Below, in pieces: positions 6,839 through 14,043 of a DNA stretch of 16,107 bases. The stretch covers positions 1-16,107 of the forward strand of contig JAKALX010000031.1 in assembly GCA_021823905.1 (NCBI GenBank), written 5' to 3'. Under the pieces are notes generated by a model, which was not told the DNA's origin, searched no databases, and saw only the letters and a list, made by a program, of their open reading frames with translations. The translations under genes and the position numbers were made by a program. Positions within the stretch are counted from its first letter, which is position 1. The number at the start of each line of letters is the position of its first letter. Origin of the DNA: Chloroflexota bacterium (GTDB lineage: Bacteria > Chloroflexota > Dehalococcoidia > Tepidiformales > Tepidiformaceae).

Positions 6839-9800
6839 GCCATCACCTCCTGGGGCGCGGGCGATCCGGACGCGTGGCGTTTCACCACTTCATCCATCTC
6901 GCGCATCTTGGCGGCGAAGATCTTGCCCTCCGAGGCTGACACCCACTGCAGTTGCAGGCGCTCCTCGGCGATGCCCTTCCTGGCGAACTTGCGCTTCCAG
7001 AAGTTGAAGCGCTTCTCGGTCTGGTAGTTGGCGTCGATGTAGTGGCAGTCACCGAGCCGGCAGCCCGTGACCAGCACCGCCCCGGCGCCGTCGTCGAACG
7101 CCCGCGTGATGAAGTCCTCTTCGACGCGGCCCGAGCACATCGACCGGATGACGCGGCCGGATGCCGGGTACTGGACCTTCTCGATGCCCGCCTGGTCGGC
7201 GCCCGCATACGAGCACCAGTTGCAGGCGAAGACGATGAACTTCTCCGCCGCGTTGCCAACCAGCGCCGCGTCGATCTGGGCGTAGATCTGCTCCTTCGTA
7301 AAGTACGGCATCTCGATCGCGTCGAAATTGCACTCGGCGGAGCAGGTTCCGCAGCCCTCGCAGGCCGCCTCGATGAAGTTGATGTCGCCCGTCTTCACCT
7401 TGCCGACGAGCTCGATCGCATCGAACGGGCAGACCGGCACACAGCGCCCACAGATCGTGCACTTGCTCATGTCCACGCGCGCCGTGATCGGTTCCTTCTC
7501 GATGGTGTCGCGCGAGAGCAGGATGCCGGCCTTCGATGAAGCGGCGAGCGCCTGGGCGACGGCCTCGCGCACGTCCTTCGGGTACTGGGCCGTCCCGGCC
7601 AGGTAGATGCCGGCCGAACCGGCCTCCGCCGGCCCCAGCTTCGGATGGCGCTCCAGGAGGAAGCCGTCCTCGCTGTGCGCCACCTTTAGCTGCGCCGAGA
7701 CGTTCTCGTCGGCCGGCTCGAAGCCGACAGTCAGCACCAGGGTGTCCGTCGGGATCGCCAGCCGCTCGCCGGTCAGCGTGTCGTCGACGCTCACCAGCCC
7801 GTTGGCGAATTCAATCGCCTCGTCGGCTTCCGCGGCGGGGTCGTAGCGGAAGAACTGCACGCCCTCGCGCAGCGCCTGCTCGTACTCTTCCTCGGCGTGC
7901 CGGCTGAACGTCCGGATGTCGCGGTAGACCACGCGAACGCGCTTGCCCTCGCGGCGCAGGTTGAGCGCCTGGTGGACCATCGATTCGCAGCAGTAGCGCG
8001 AGCAGCCGCGACCGTCGATCCGCGATCCAACGCAGCCGACGAACGTCACGTGTTCGCCGAGGTCGCCCTTCTTCTCCAGCTCCAGGTTGGTGATCACTGC
8101 CGGGTTCTCGCCGTAACCGAACTCCGTCGGCTTGTAGGGCTTCGCGCCCATCGCCATGATCACCGCGCCGGCCTGGATCTCCTGGCCGTCGGTGAGCCGG
8201 GCGTTGAAGTCGCCCACATGACCGCCGATCGTTTCGATTTCGACGCCACGGTGCACCTGCACGCCCGCGCGGAGCATGTCGCCAGCGATCGTTGAGAGCA
8301 GGCCTTTCGCTTCCACGCCTGACGGCGCCAGTTCGCCCAGGTCCCGCAGCAGGCCGCCAACCGCGTCAGCGCGATCGACCAGATGGGTGACGTAGCCCTG
8401 CTCGGCCAGGTTCGTCGCCGCCACCATGCCGGCGATCCCGCCGCCGATCACCAGTGCCGACTGGTTCACCGGCTGGATGCCCTCCGTCAGCGGCGTCAGG
8501 AGCTCGGCCTTCTTGACGCCCATCCGCACCATGTCGAGAGCTTTCTCGGTGGCCGCTTCCCGCTGGTGCTTGTGCACCCACGAGTCCTGGTTGCGGAGGT
8601 TCACCATCTCCAGCAGATACGGGTTGAGGCCGGCGCGCAGCATCACGCGCTTGAACGTCGGCTCGTGCGTCTTCGGCGAGCAGGCCGCCACGACCACGCG
8701 GTTGATGCCCTTGTCGCGGATCACCTGGCCGATCTCGGCCTGGGTGTTGCCCGCGCAGCTGAACATCTGCGACTGCGTGTGCACGACGTTCTCGAGCGTC
8801 CCGGCGTACTGCACGACCTTCGGCACGTCGACGACGCCCGCGATGTTGCTGCCACAGTGGCAGACGAACACGCCCGTGCGAATCTCGCCGTCGGTCGGCA
8901 TGGCTTCGGCCATCTCTTCCTTTGGCCAGTCGCGGTTGCGCACGTAGGTGAGCGCCGAGGCCGCGGCGGCGCCGCCTTCCGCCACGCTGTCCGGGATGTC
9001 TTTCGGTCCCGTCGCGCAGCCCGCGGCGAAGATGCCCGCGCGCGTCGTGTGAATGAGCCCGCCCTCGCCCTCGGCCGAGGCGATGAACCCGTCGTGGTCC
9101 ATCTCGACGCCGAGGACGCCGGCCAGCTCGGCGAGCCCTTCCGGCGGCTTCACGGCCGTCGCCAGGACGACCATGTCGAAGTCTTCCTCGCGCACGCCGC
9201 CGTTGACCGTGTCCTCGTAGCGGACGCGGAGGTTGTCGCCGTTCGGCGTCACCGACGCCGGCCGCCCGCGATAGAACTTCGCGCCTTCGCCCTTCGTTCG
9301 CTCCAGGAACCCGTCGAAGCCCTTGCCGTACGCTCGCAGGTCCATCGAGAGCACGGTCACGTCCTTCACGCCGTGGTCGATCGACTGGTACGCGTGCTTG
9401 ATCGAGTACATGCAGCAGAAACGCGAGCAGTAGCGCTCGAAGTGCTCGTCACGCGAACCGACGCAGAGCACGAACAGGATGTTGTGCGGGTGCCGCCCGT
9501 TCGAGGGCCGCATGATCTCGCCGCCCGTCGGACCCACCGAGGTCAGCAGCCGCTCGAACTCCATCGAGGTCAACACGTCCGGGTGCTGGCCGTAGCCGTA
9601 CTCCGAAACGAGCAGCGGGTCGATGAGCTCGAAGCCCGTGGTGACCACGATCGAGACGACTTTCCGCTCGATCGTCGAAACCAGCGGCATGGCGTAGTTG
9701 ATCGCCTTCGGCGGGCACGCCTCCAGGCAGCGGTTACACGCCATGTAGTTCGGCGGCTCGTTCAGGCAGTGCTCGATGTCGATGACATAGGCGCCGGGAA

Positions 9801-10218
9801 CCGCCTGCGGGAACGGCGTGTAGATCGCCTTCCGTGAGGCCATCCCCACGTCGAATTCGTTGCTCAGGAGCACGGGGCAGGCCGGTACGCACTCGCCGCA
9901 GCGCGTGCACTCGCTCGAGACGAACCGCGCGTTCTGGCTGATCTGGACGGTGAAGTCGCCCGCGCTTCCCTCAACTTTCGAGACCGTTGCGTTGCTCAGC
10001 AGTTCGATATTGGGATGCTGCTCAACCTCCGAGAGCTTCGGCGCTTCGATGCAGATTGAGCAGTCGAGCGTCGGGAAGTTCTTGTCGAGCGCGGCCATCT
10101 TGCCGCCGATGGCGGGCGAGCGTTCGACGAGGATGACCCGCGCGCCGGCGTCCGCCAGGTCGAGCGCCGTCTGGACCCCGGCGATGCCGCCGCCGATAAC
10201 GAGGACCTGGTCGTTCAT
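6835..10218 (-). CDS. hdrA: HdrA-HdrA-MvhD fusion, multi-cluster FAD iron-sulfur oxidoreductase subunit
   Basis: A 1127-residue flavin/Fe-S hub, far longer than ordinary HdrA (about 650). Module 1 (1-430) has an FAD loop GGGIAG at 9-14, the LDCSIC pair C53/C56, an inserted ferredoxin with C104, C107, C110, C114 and C151, C161, C164, C168, and the HdrA cysteines C252, C264, C268/C269. Module 2 starts near 448 with the classical HdrA N-domain (VCHCGSNIAG, C453/C455; C488; C513). It continues with a second FAD loop GGGIAG at 592-597, C729/C739/C743/C744 and a dicluster ferredoxin (C920-C930, C953-C963). A C-terminal MvhD domain (about 990-1110) has [2Fe-2S] ligands C999, C1002, C1028, C1053 and C1058. 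HdrA performs flavin-based electron bifurcation; MvhD links it to an electron donor. The ATG at 10218 overlaps the korC stop by 4 bp; the frame is open further upstream but only as shadow sequence inside korC. Confidence 0.94.
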   Translation of the reverse strand: MNDQVLVIGGGIAGVQTALDLADAGARVILVERSPAIGGKMAALDKNFPTLDCSICIEAPKLSEVEQHPNIELLSNATVSKVEGSAGDFTVQISQNARFVSSECTRCGECVPACPVLLSNEFDVGMASRKAIYTPFPQAVPGAYVIDIEHCLNEPPNYMACNRCLEACPPKAINYAMPLVSTIERKVVSIVVTTGFELIDPLLVSEYGYGQHPDVLTSMEFERLLTSVGPTGGEIMRPSNGRHPHNILFVLCVGSRDEHFERYCSRFCCMYSIKHAYQSIDHGVKDVTVLSMDLRAYGKGFDGFLERTKGEGAKFYRGRPASVTPNGDNLRVRYEDTVNGGVREEDFDMVVLATAVKPPEGLAELAGVLGVEMDHDGFIASAEGEGGLIHTTRAGIFAAGCATGPKDIPDSVAEGGAAAASALTYVRNRDWPKEEMAEAMPTDGEIRTGVFVCHCGSNIAGVVDVPKVVQYAGTLENVVHTQSQMFSCAGNTQAEIGQVIRDKGINRVVVAACSPKTHEPTFKRVMLRAGLNPYLLEMVNLRNQDSWVHKHQREAATEKALDMVRMGVKKAELLTPLTEGIQPVNQSALVIGGGIAGMVAATNLAEQGYVTHLVDRADAVGGLLRDLGELAPSGVEAKGLLSTIAGDMLRAGVQVHRGVEIETIGGHVGDFNARLTDGQEIQAGAVIMAMGAKPYKPTEFGYGENPAVITNLELEKKGDLGEHVTFVGCVGSRIDGRGCSRYCCESMVHQALNLRREGKRVRVVYRDIRTFSRHAEEEYEQALREGVQFFRYDPAAEADEAIEFANGLVSVDDTLTGERLAIPTDTLVLTVGFEPADENVSAQLKVAHSEDGFLLERHPKLGPAEAGSAGIYLAGTAQYPKDVREAVAQALAASSKAGILLSRDTIEKEPITARVDMSKCTICGRCVPVCPFDAIELVGKVKTGDINFIEAACEGCGTCSAECNFDAIEMPYFTKEQIYAQIDAALVGNAAEKFIVFACNWCSYAGADQAGIEKVQYPASGRVIRSMCSGRVEEDFITRAFDDGAGAVLVTGCRLGDCHYIDANYQTEKRFNFWKRKFARKGIAEERLQLQWVSASEGKIFAAKMREMDEVVKRHASGSPAPQEVMA

Positions 10219-10751
10219 GCCTGTGACCTCTGGCCGTACTCGAAGCCCGCGTTGAATGCGTTCAGGTTCAGCGGGATCGTCTTTTCGGGAACCGAGCTCT
10301 TGATCGCCTCTTCCATCGCGGCCCGGCTGACGACGTTTGTAGCCCCCGTGAGGAAGCCCAGCATCGCGATGTTGGCCACGATTCGCCGGCCCATGTCCTC
10401 GGCGATGCGCGTCGTTGGCGCGCCAAAGCACTTGGGAACGGCGTCGGCCGGGACGAGGTCCTCGTCGATGAGGACGGTCGCGTTCTCGGCCATGTCGCTC
10501 GAGTACTTCCGCGCCGCTTCCTGCGACATCAGGACGAGGATGTCGGGCCGCGTGAGGACCGGGTAGTCCACGGCGTCGTCGTCGATGACCACCTCAGCCG
10601 CACAGGCGCCGCCACGAGCCTCGGGCCCGTAGGACTGGCTGAAGACCGCGTCCTTGCCGTCGTAGAGCGCCGCCGCTTTCCCGAGGATGTAGCCCGACAT
10701 GATGATTCCCTGGCCGCCGAAACCGGCAAGCCTCACTTCATGCCTCGCCAT
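10215..10751 (-). CDS. korC: 2-oxoacid:ferredoxin oxidoreductase, gamma subunit
   Basis: Gamma subunit of the four-subunit 2-oxoglutarate (or related 2-oxoacid):ferredoxin oxidoreductase, which contacts CoA/TPP at the subunit interface. The 178-residue length is normal. Family motifs are VRLAGFGGQGI at 6-16 and QSYGPEARGGACAAEVVID at 39-57, followed by PDILVLMSQEAARKY and, near the end, a MEEAIKSSVP helix and LNAFNAGFEYG. The ATG at 10751 is preceded by GAGGAGG with 6-nt spacing, one of the strongest ribosome binding sites in the window. It overlaps the end of korB by 14 bp. Its TGA overlaps the HdrA fusion start, tying the oxidoreductase and Hdr genes into a single translational unit. The substrate cannot be fixed from this subunit. 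Confidence 0.93.
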   Translation of the reverse strand: MARHEVRLAGFGGQGIIMSGYILGKAAALYDGKDAVFSQSYGPEARGGACAAEVVIDDDAVDYPVLTRPDILVLMSQEAARKYSSDMAENATVLIDEDLVPADAVPKCFGAPTTRIAEDMGRRIVANIAMLGFLTGATNVVSRAAMEEAIKSSVPEKTIPLNLNAFNAGFEYGQRSQA

Positions 10752-11592
10752 GCAGCACCTCCTCGATTGCCCACTTCTCGACCGCGGGCCGGAACGGCGC
10801 GCGGTCCCGGTTCACGAAGTTCCCAAGGACGATCGGCTCGTCTTCAGACATCGAAAGCCCGACGTCCGCCAGGTTCGCGTTGTCGTCGACGATGCTCCGT
10901 CGCCGGTAGAACCACATCTCGTCACGTCCTTCGCCAAGGTCGTTGGCCTTGCCGAAGCCCACCGGGCACGGCGAGAGCACCTCGACGAAGCTGAAACCCG
11001 GCTTCTTGATTGCCACGCGCATCGACTCGCGCAACTGCCGGACGTGCAGCGAAGTCCAGCGCGAGATGTAGACCGCGCCCGCCGTTGCTAGCAGGTGCGG
11101 CAGGTTGAACGGCTCTTCGTAGTTGCCGTTCGGCGTGGTCGAAGTCGTCGCTCCCCGCGGTGTCGTCGGGCCTGCCTGGCCGCCGGTCATCCCGTAATTG
11201 AAGTTGTTTACGCAGATGACGGTCAGGTCGATGTTCCGGCGCGCAGCATGGATCAGGTGATTGCCGCCAATCGCGGAAAGGTCGCCGTCGCCGCTGATCA
11301 CCGTCACCTGCAGCTCCGGGTTCGCGACCTTCAGGCCCAGTGCATAGGGAATCGCACGCCCGTGCGTGGTATGGAACGAGTCGAGGCTCAGATAGCCCGC
11401 GACGCGTCCGGTGCAGCCGATTCCCGATACGGCGACGTGGAGCGGAACCGGGATCCCCGACGCCTGCACCGCGTCCGTATAACAGGACATAACCGAACCA
11501 AGCCCGCACCCCGGGCACCAGATGTGGGGAAGACGATCAGACCGCAGTAAGAGGTCGGTCGGATGCCGATCGGCGACCATTTCCCTGGCCAT
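10738..11592 (-). CDS. korB: 2-oxoacid:ferredoxin oxidoreductase, beta (TPP-binding) subunit
   Basis: Beta subunit that binds thiamine pyrophosphate and one [4Fe-4S] cluster and transfers electrons to ferredoxin. It has 284 residues. Probable cluster ligands are C26 and C29 (WCPGCG), C60 (SGIGCTGR) and C209 (SPCPVGFGK), in the spacing known for two-subunit OFOR enzymes. The TPP/Mg motif is GDGD at 101-104 with NNFNYGMTGGQ at 129-139. Overall it is closer to KorB than to pyruvate-type PorB in layout, but 2-oxoglutarate specificity is an inference. The ATG at 11592 has AAAGGAGG 9 nt upstream. That start lies inside the korA coding region, giving a 56-bp overlap; the next ATG, four codons later, would still overlap by 44 bp. 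Confidence 0.94.
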   Translation of the reverse strand: MAREMVADRHPTDLLLRSDRLPHIWCPGCGLGSVMSCYTDAVQASGIPVPLHVAVSGIGCTGRVAGYLSLDSFHTTHGRAIPYALGLKVANPELQVTVISGDGDLSAIGGNHLIHAARRNIDLTVICVNNFNYGMTGGQAGPTTPRGATTSTTPNGNYEEPFNLPHLLATAGAVYISRWTSLHVRQLRESMRVAIKKPGFSFVEVLSPCPVGFGKANDLGEGRDEMWFYRRRSIVDDNANLADVGLSMSEDEPIVLGNFVNRDRAPFRPAVEKWAIEEVLHGEA

Positions 11593-12748
11593 GGCGCGCT
11601 GCCTCCTTTATCGATTGAAAGATGATCTCCGGTGGCATCAACGCGCCGCCGGCATGATGAGCGCCGAGTACTGGCGCCGCTGACACGCGCTCGACTTCGC
11701 GCCTGACCTGGCCGAGATTCAGCTCGGCGACGACGATCGCGTTCACACGCTGGCTCACGGCGCGCACCTGTTCCTCCGGGAACGGCCAGAGCGTGATGAG
11801 CCGCAGGATTCCCGCGCGGATTCCCGCCTCGCGCGCCATCGAGACCGCCCTCTTCGCCGTGCGAGAGGTGCTGCCGAAGGTAACGACCGCGATTTCCGCG
11901 TCTTCGAGCCCGACCTCCTCGACGTCGATGATCTCGTCGGTGTGGAGGGCGATCTTGTCGTAGAGCCGCCGCACGAGCCGGTCGTGCGCGGGAGCGTCGG
12001 TCGCCGGGTAGCCGCGCTCGTCGTGAGTCAGGCTGGTGACGTGTGCGCCGATTCCCTTGCCGGGCGCCGGCATGAGCGGAACCAGCGTCGAGTCTGGCGC
12101 CCGGAATGGCTCGTAGGCAACCGGGATCGGGATCGGCTGCATGCGCCGCGGGGTCCGCACGATGTCCTTCGCCGCGGGGATGACCACCCGTTCCGTCAGG
12201 TGGCCGATCGCCTCGTCGGCAAGGATGATCACCGGGTGCCGGAAGCGGTCCGCCAGGTTGAACGCCCGCACCGTCAGGTCGAACATCTCCTGGCAGGAGC
12301 TGGGCGCCAGCGCGATCGCCTGGATGTCGCCGTGGCTTCCCCATCGCGCCTGCATCACGTCGGCCTGCGCGACGAGCGTCGGCAGGCCGGTCGACGGCCC
12401 GCCGCGCATGACGTTCACGATCACGCACGGCGTCTCCGTCATTGCCGCCAGCCCGATCGCTTCCATCATCAGGCTGAAGCCCGGACCCGATGTCGCCGTC
12501 ATCGACCGCACGCCGCCCCAGGCTGCGCCGATGACCGACGTGATGCTCCCGAGCTCATCCTCCATCTGCACGTATGCCCCACCGACCGCGGGAAGGCGCC
12601 GCGCGAGCCGCTCCGCGACCTCGGTCGAAGGCGTGATCGGGTAACCGCCGAAGTAGAGGCAGCCGGCGGCCAGCGCGCCCTCGGCGCAGGCCGTGTCGCC
12701 GTTCATGAACTGGTTGCCTGTCAGGACTCGTTGCTCAGTGGCTGGCAC
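11537..12748 (-). CDS. korA: 2-oxoacid:ferredoxin oxidoreductase, alpha subunit
   Basis: Alpha subunit, providing the pyrimidine-binding half of the TPP site and the 2-oxoacid/CoA domains. It has 403 residues with VLTGNQFMNGDTACAEGALAAG near the N-terminus, GYPITPS at 35-41, the conserved acidic loop QMEDELGSI at 61-69 (E63), TSGPG at 86-90 and RGGPSTGLPT at 115-124, all standard KorA/VorA motifs. The gamma domain is not fused, as korC is separate. The GTG start at 12748 follows GGAGG by 6 nt and overlaps the korD stop by 14 bp. The last ~18 residues (polar, ending RSASDRPLTAV) lie over the start of korB and look like a non-conserved tail. The gene order D-A-B-C is the one common for archaeal-type 2-oxoglutarate oxidoreductases. 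Confidence 0.94.
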   Translation of the reverse strand: MPATEQRVLTGNQFMNGDTACAEGALAAGCLYFGGYPITPSTEVAERLARRLPAVGGAYVQMEDELGSITSVIGAAWGGVRSMTATSGPGFSLMMEAIGLAAMTETPCVIVNVMRGGPSTGLPTLVAQADVMQARWGSHGDIQAIALAPSSCQEMFDLTVRAFNLADRFRHPVIILADEAIGHLTERVVIPAAKDIVRTPRRMQPIPIPVAYEPFRAPDSTLVPLMPAPGKGIGAHVTSLTHDERGYPATDAPAHDRLVRRLYDKIALHTDEIIDVEEVGLEDAEIAVVTFGSTSRTAKRAVSMAREAGIRAGILRLITLWPFPEEQVRAVSQRVNAIVVAELNLGQVRREVERVSAAPVLGAHHAGGALMPPEIIFQSIKEAARHGQGNGRRSASDRPLTAV

Positions 12749-13019
12749 TGCCCACCTCCGTCACCTCTTCCGAGAAGATCGCGAATTCCGGGCAGACCAG
12801 ATTGCAGAACTGGCAATTGACGCAGGAGTCTTCCTTGCCAGCCGCCACCACCGCATAGTGGTACCCCTTCGCGTTCAGATCGTCCGAACGCTCCAGGACG
12901 TCCTGCGGGCAAAACTCCATGCAGAACTGGCAGTCCTTGCAGCGGTTCGGGACGATGAAGACCTGTCCCCGCGGAACCCGAAACTGTTCGAGCCCGGCGT
13001 CCATTGGACGCCGAATCAT
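12735..13019 (-). CDS. korD: 2x[4Fe-4S] ferredoxin subunit of 2-oxoacid oxidoreductase
   Basis: A 94-residue dicluster ferredoxin that would take electrons from KorB and hand them on. The two binding motifs are complete: C27, C30, C33, C37 then P, and C66, C69, C72, C76 then P. The stretch between the clusters (28 residues, ending AGKEDSCVNC) is longer than in clostridial ferredoxins, as is usual for KorD/VorD. I chose the ATG at 13019, which leaves 29 bp after the BldC-like gene. No good Shine-Dalgarno precedes it, and a GTG at 13031 or the ATG four codons further in are possible. The frame is open upstream to 13322 but runs inside the BldC-like gene with low-complexity Arg-rich sequence. 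It is the first enzyme gene of the operon. Confidence 0.9.
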   Translation of the reverse strand: MIRRPMDAGLEQFRVPRGQVFIVPNRCKDCQFCMEFCPQDVLERSDDLNAKGYHYAVVAAGKEDSCVNCQFCNLVCPEFAIFSEEVTEVGSASH

Positions 13020-13048
13020 GGTGGTTCTCACTGCATCATTCAGCCTTT

Positions 13049-13306
13049 CTACGTGTCTCCGCCTCCGGCGAGAGGGCCGGGCGGGCCCTCGGGGGCAGGA
13101 CCGTGTTCCCAAACAGCCGAAACCAATCGCTCGACCTCGTCCGCCGGGTAGCGCCGCTGTCCACCGAGCGTTCGCACCGAGGGCAGGATGCCCTCGTTTG
13201 CCCACCGCGTGACCGTTTGCGGAGCCACCCCGAAGCGCGCGGCAACCTCGCGTCGCGTCAAGAGCTCGGCATACCGTTGATTCGGGATTGCCGTTTTGGT
13301 CGTCAT
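13049..13306 (-). CDS. BldC/MerR-like small helix-turn-helix DNA-binding protein
   Basis: An 85-residue regulator with one winged helix-turn-helix and no effector domain. LLTRREVAARFGVAPQTVTRWANEGILPSVRTLGGQRRYPADEVERLV (15-62) matches the BldC/excisionase-type MerR fold: the helix-turn-helix is at about 17-36 and the wing at RTLGGQRRY. The tail (from about 68) is Pro/Gly-rich and probably disordered. In Streptomyces, BldC binds direct repeats as cooperative multimers. Here the gene is the first of the operon, 29 bp before korD, and just downstream of a repeat-rich region (13338-13390) it may bind, so autoregulation of the whole cluster is a reasonable inference. The ATG at 13306 has only a weak upstream purine stretch. 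An excisionase role is unlikely, as no integrase or phage gene is present. Confidence 0.85.
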   Translation of the reverse strand: MTTKTAIPNQRYAELLTRREVAARFGVAPQTVTRWANEGILPSVRTLGGQRRYPADEVERLVSAVWEHGPAPEGPPGPLAGGGDT

Positions 13307-13408
13307 GATCGTTTCGCGCCAATTAGACGCATAGAGCGCATCAACGGTCGTGATGCACGTGCATCAGTTCAGGGGCCAAATTGATGCAATAACACCAATT
13401 TGCTCGGT
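13307..13408 (-). promoter_or_regulatory. Probable operator/promoter region of the Kor-Hdr-Etf operon
   Basis: This 102-bp gap lies between the PAS-LuxR stop and the BldC-like start. It is visibly more A+T-rich than its surroundings and holds repeated TGATGC/GCATCA sites plus AATT tracts at 13321, 13379 and 13397. I could not assign a convincing -35/-10 pair; TCTAAT on the minus strand near 13319-13324 is a weak -10 candidate. It is the only sizeable gap before the ten-gene run, so the operon promoter is expected here. Confidence 0.55.
13351..13366. promoter_or_regulatory. Perfect 16-bp palindrome, candidate operator
   Basis: TGATGCACGTGCATCA reads identically on both strands. Further TGATGC half-sites sit at 13382-13387 (same orientation as the left half) and 13338-13343 (opposite orientation). 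Half-site centres at 13353.5, 13363.5 and 13384.5 are spaced 10 and 21 bp, about one and two helical turns. A dimeric regulator such as the adjacent LuxR-type protein or the BldC-like protein could bind here. Confidence 0.6.
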
Positions 13409-14035
13409 CTATCGCACCAGGCCGTCGCGGTACGCCATCGCCACGACTTCCATCCGGCTATGCACCGCCAGCTTGGCCAGCAGGTGTTGAACGTGGTTGC
13501 GCACCGTGGTTGGCGTCAGGCCCAGCGTTCGGGCAATTTCCTCGGTTGTCTCGCCACGGCAGAGCGCTGCCAGCACCTGCCGTTCGCGCCTGGTGAGGGG
13601 CAACGGCTCGGAGGTGGCCGCGCCTCCGTTGTCGCTCTCGCCGGTCCCCGTCGTCCTCGCGACCGGCCGGCAGAGGTGTATCACTGTGCCCGCCGTTCCC
13701 TCCGAGCCGAGCACAATCGTGCTCACTTCGACGAGCACGTGCTCGCCTCCCCGGACGCGTGCCTGCAGTTGCAGCGGCGAGGGCGCCGTCCCGGTCAGGG
13801 AGGCGCGGATTACCGGGCAGCGCAACCGGCAGAAGCGGTGTCCCACCTCGTCCGCCGCCGCGACCAGGGTGTAGCAGTGCTCTCCGATCGCGGCCGCCGC
13901 GCTGTGCCCGAAGACGCGCGCCGCCTCGCTGTTCCAGGCGATGACCCGCTGGTCAGCGTCGACCGCGAACATCGCCTCGGCGCTGCTCGCCGCTGCCAGG
14001 CCGTTGACCCGCTTCCGAGATTCGAGTGCGTTCAC
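13409..14035 (-). CDS. PAS domain LuxR-type transcriptional regulator
   Basis: A 208-residue protein with an N-terminal PAS sensor (about 15-115, with MFAVDADQRVIAWNSEAARVFG) and a C-terminal LuxR/FixJ helix-turn-helix (about 147-205). The latter has LTRRERQVLAALCRGETTEEIARTLGLTPTTVRNHV and LLAKL, the GerE signature. There is no receiver domain, so it is not a phosphorylated response regulator. The PAS part has C54, C69 and C73 (C-x14-C-x3-C, within GEHCYTL...RFCRLRCP), which could bind a metal or Fe-S cluster or act as a redox switch; this is inference. The frame is open to a TTG at 14116. I prefer the GTG at 14035 because AAGGGG lies 8 nt before it and the PAS fold begins soon after. It ends 102 bp before the BldC-like gene and is a good candidate regulator of the redox operon. 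Confidence 0.87.
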   Translation of the reverse strand: MNALESRKRVNGLAAASSAEAMFAVDADQRVIAWNSEAARVFGHSAAAAIGEHCYTLVAAADEVGHRFCRLRCPVIRASLTGTAPSPLQLQARVRGGEHVLVEVSTIVLGSEGTAGTVIHLCRPVARTTGTGESDNGGAATSEPLPLTRRERQVLAALCRGETTEEIARTLGLTPTTVRNHVQHLLAKLAVHSRMEVVAMAYRDGLVR

Positions 14036-14043
14036 GCCCGGAT

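Noticed and set aside
5627..7027. 466-codon plus-strand frame over the CCG protein
   Set aside because: Antisense to an Fe-S protein whose cysteine motifs are intact; no domain seen in this frame.
8383..9837. 484-codon open frame on the plus strand
   Set aside because: Lies antisense within the HdrA fusion, is Arg/His/Val-rich and matches no family. Considered a high-GC shadow.
10219..10431. 71-residue N-terminal extension of the HdrA fusion
   Set aside because: It lies wholly inside korC, has Arg/Gly-rich shadow sequence, and the ATG at 10218 gives the standard FAD-binding start with an AGAGG site upstream.
13049..13306. Phage excisionase/mobile element marker
   Set aside because: The helix-turn-helix resembles excisionase, but no integrase, attachment repeat or phage gene is nearby, and the wing motif fits BldC better.
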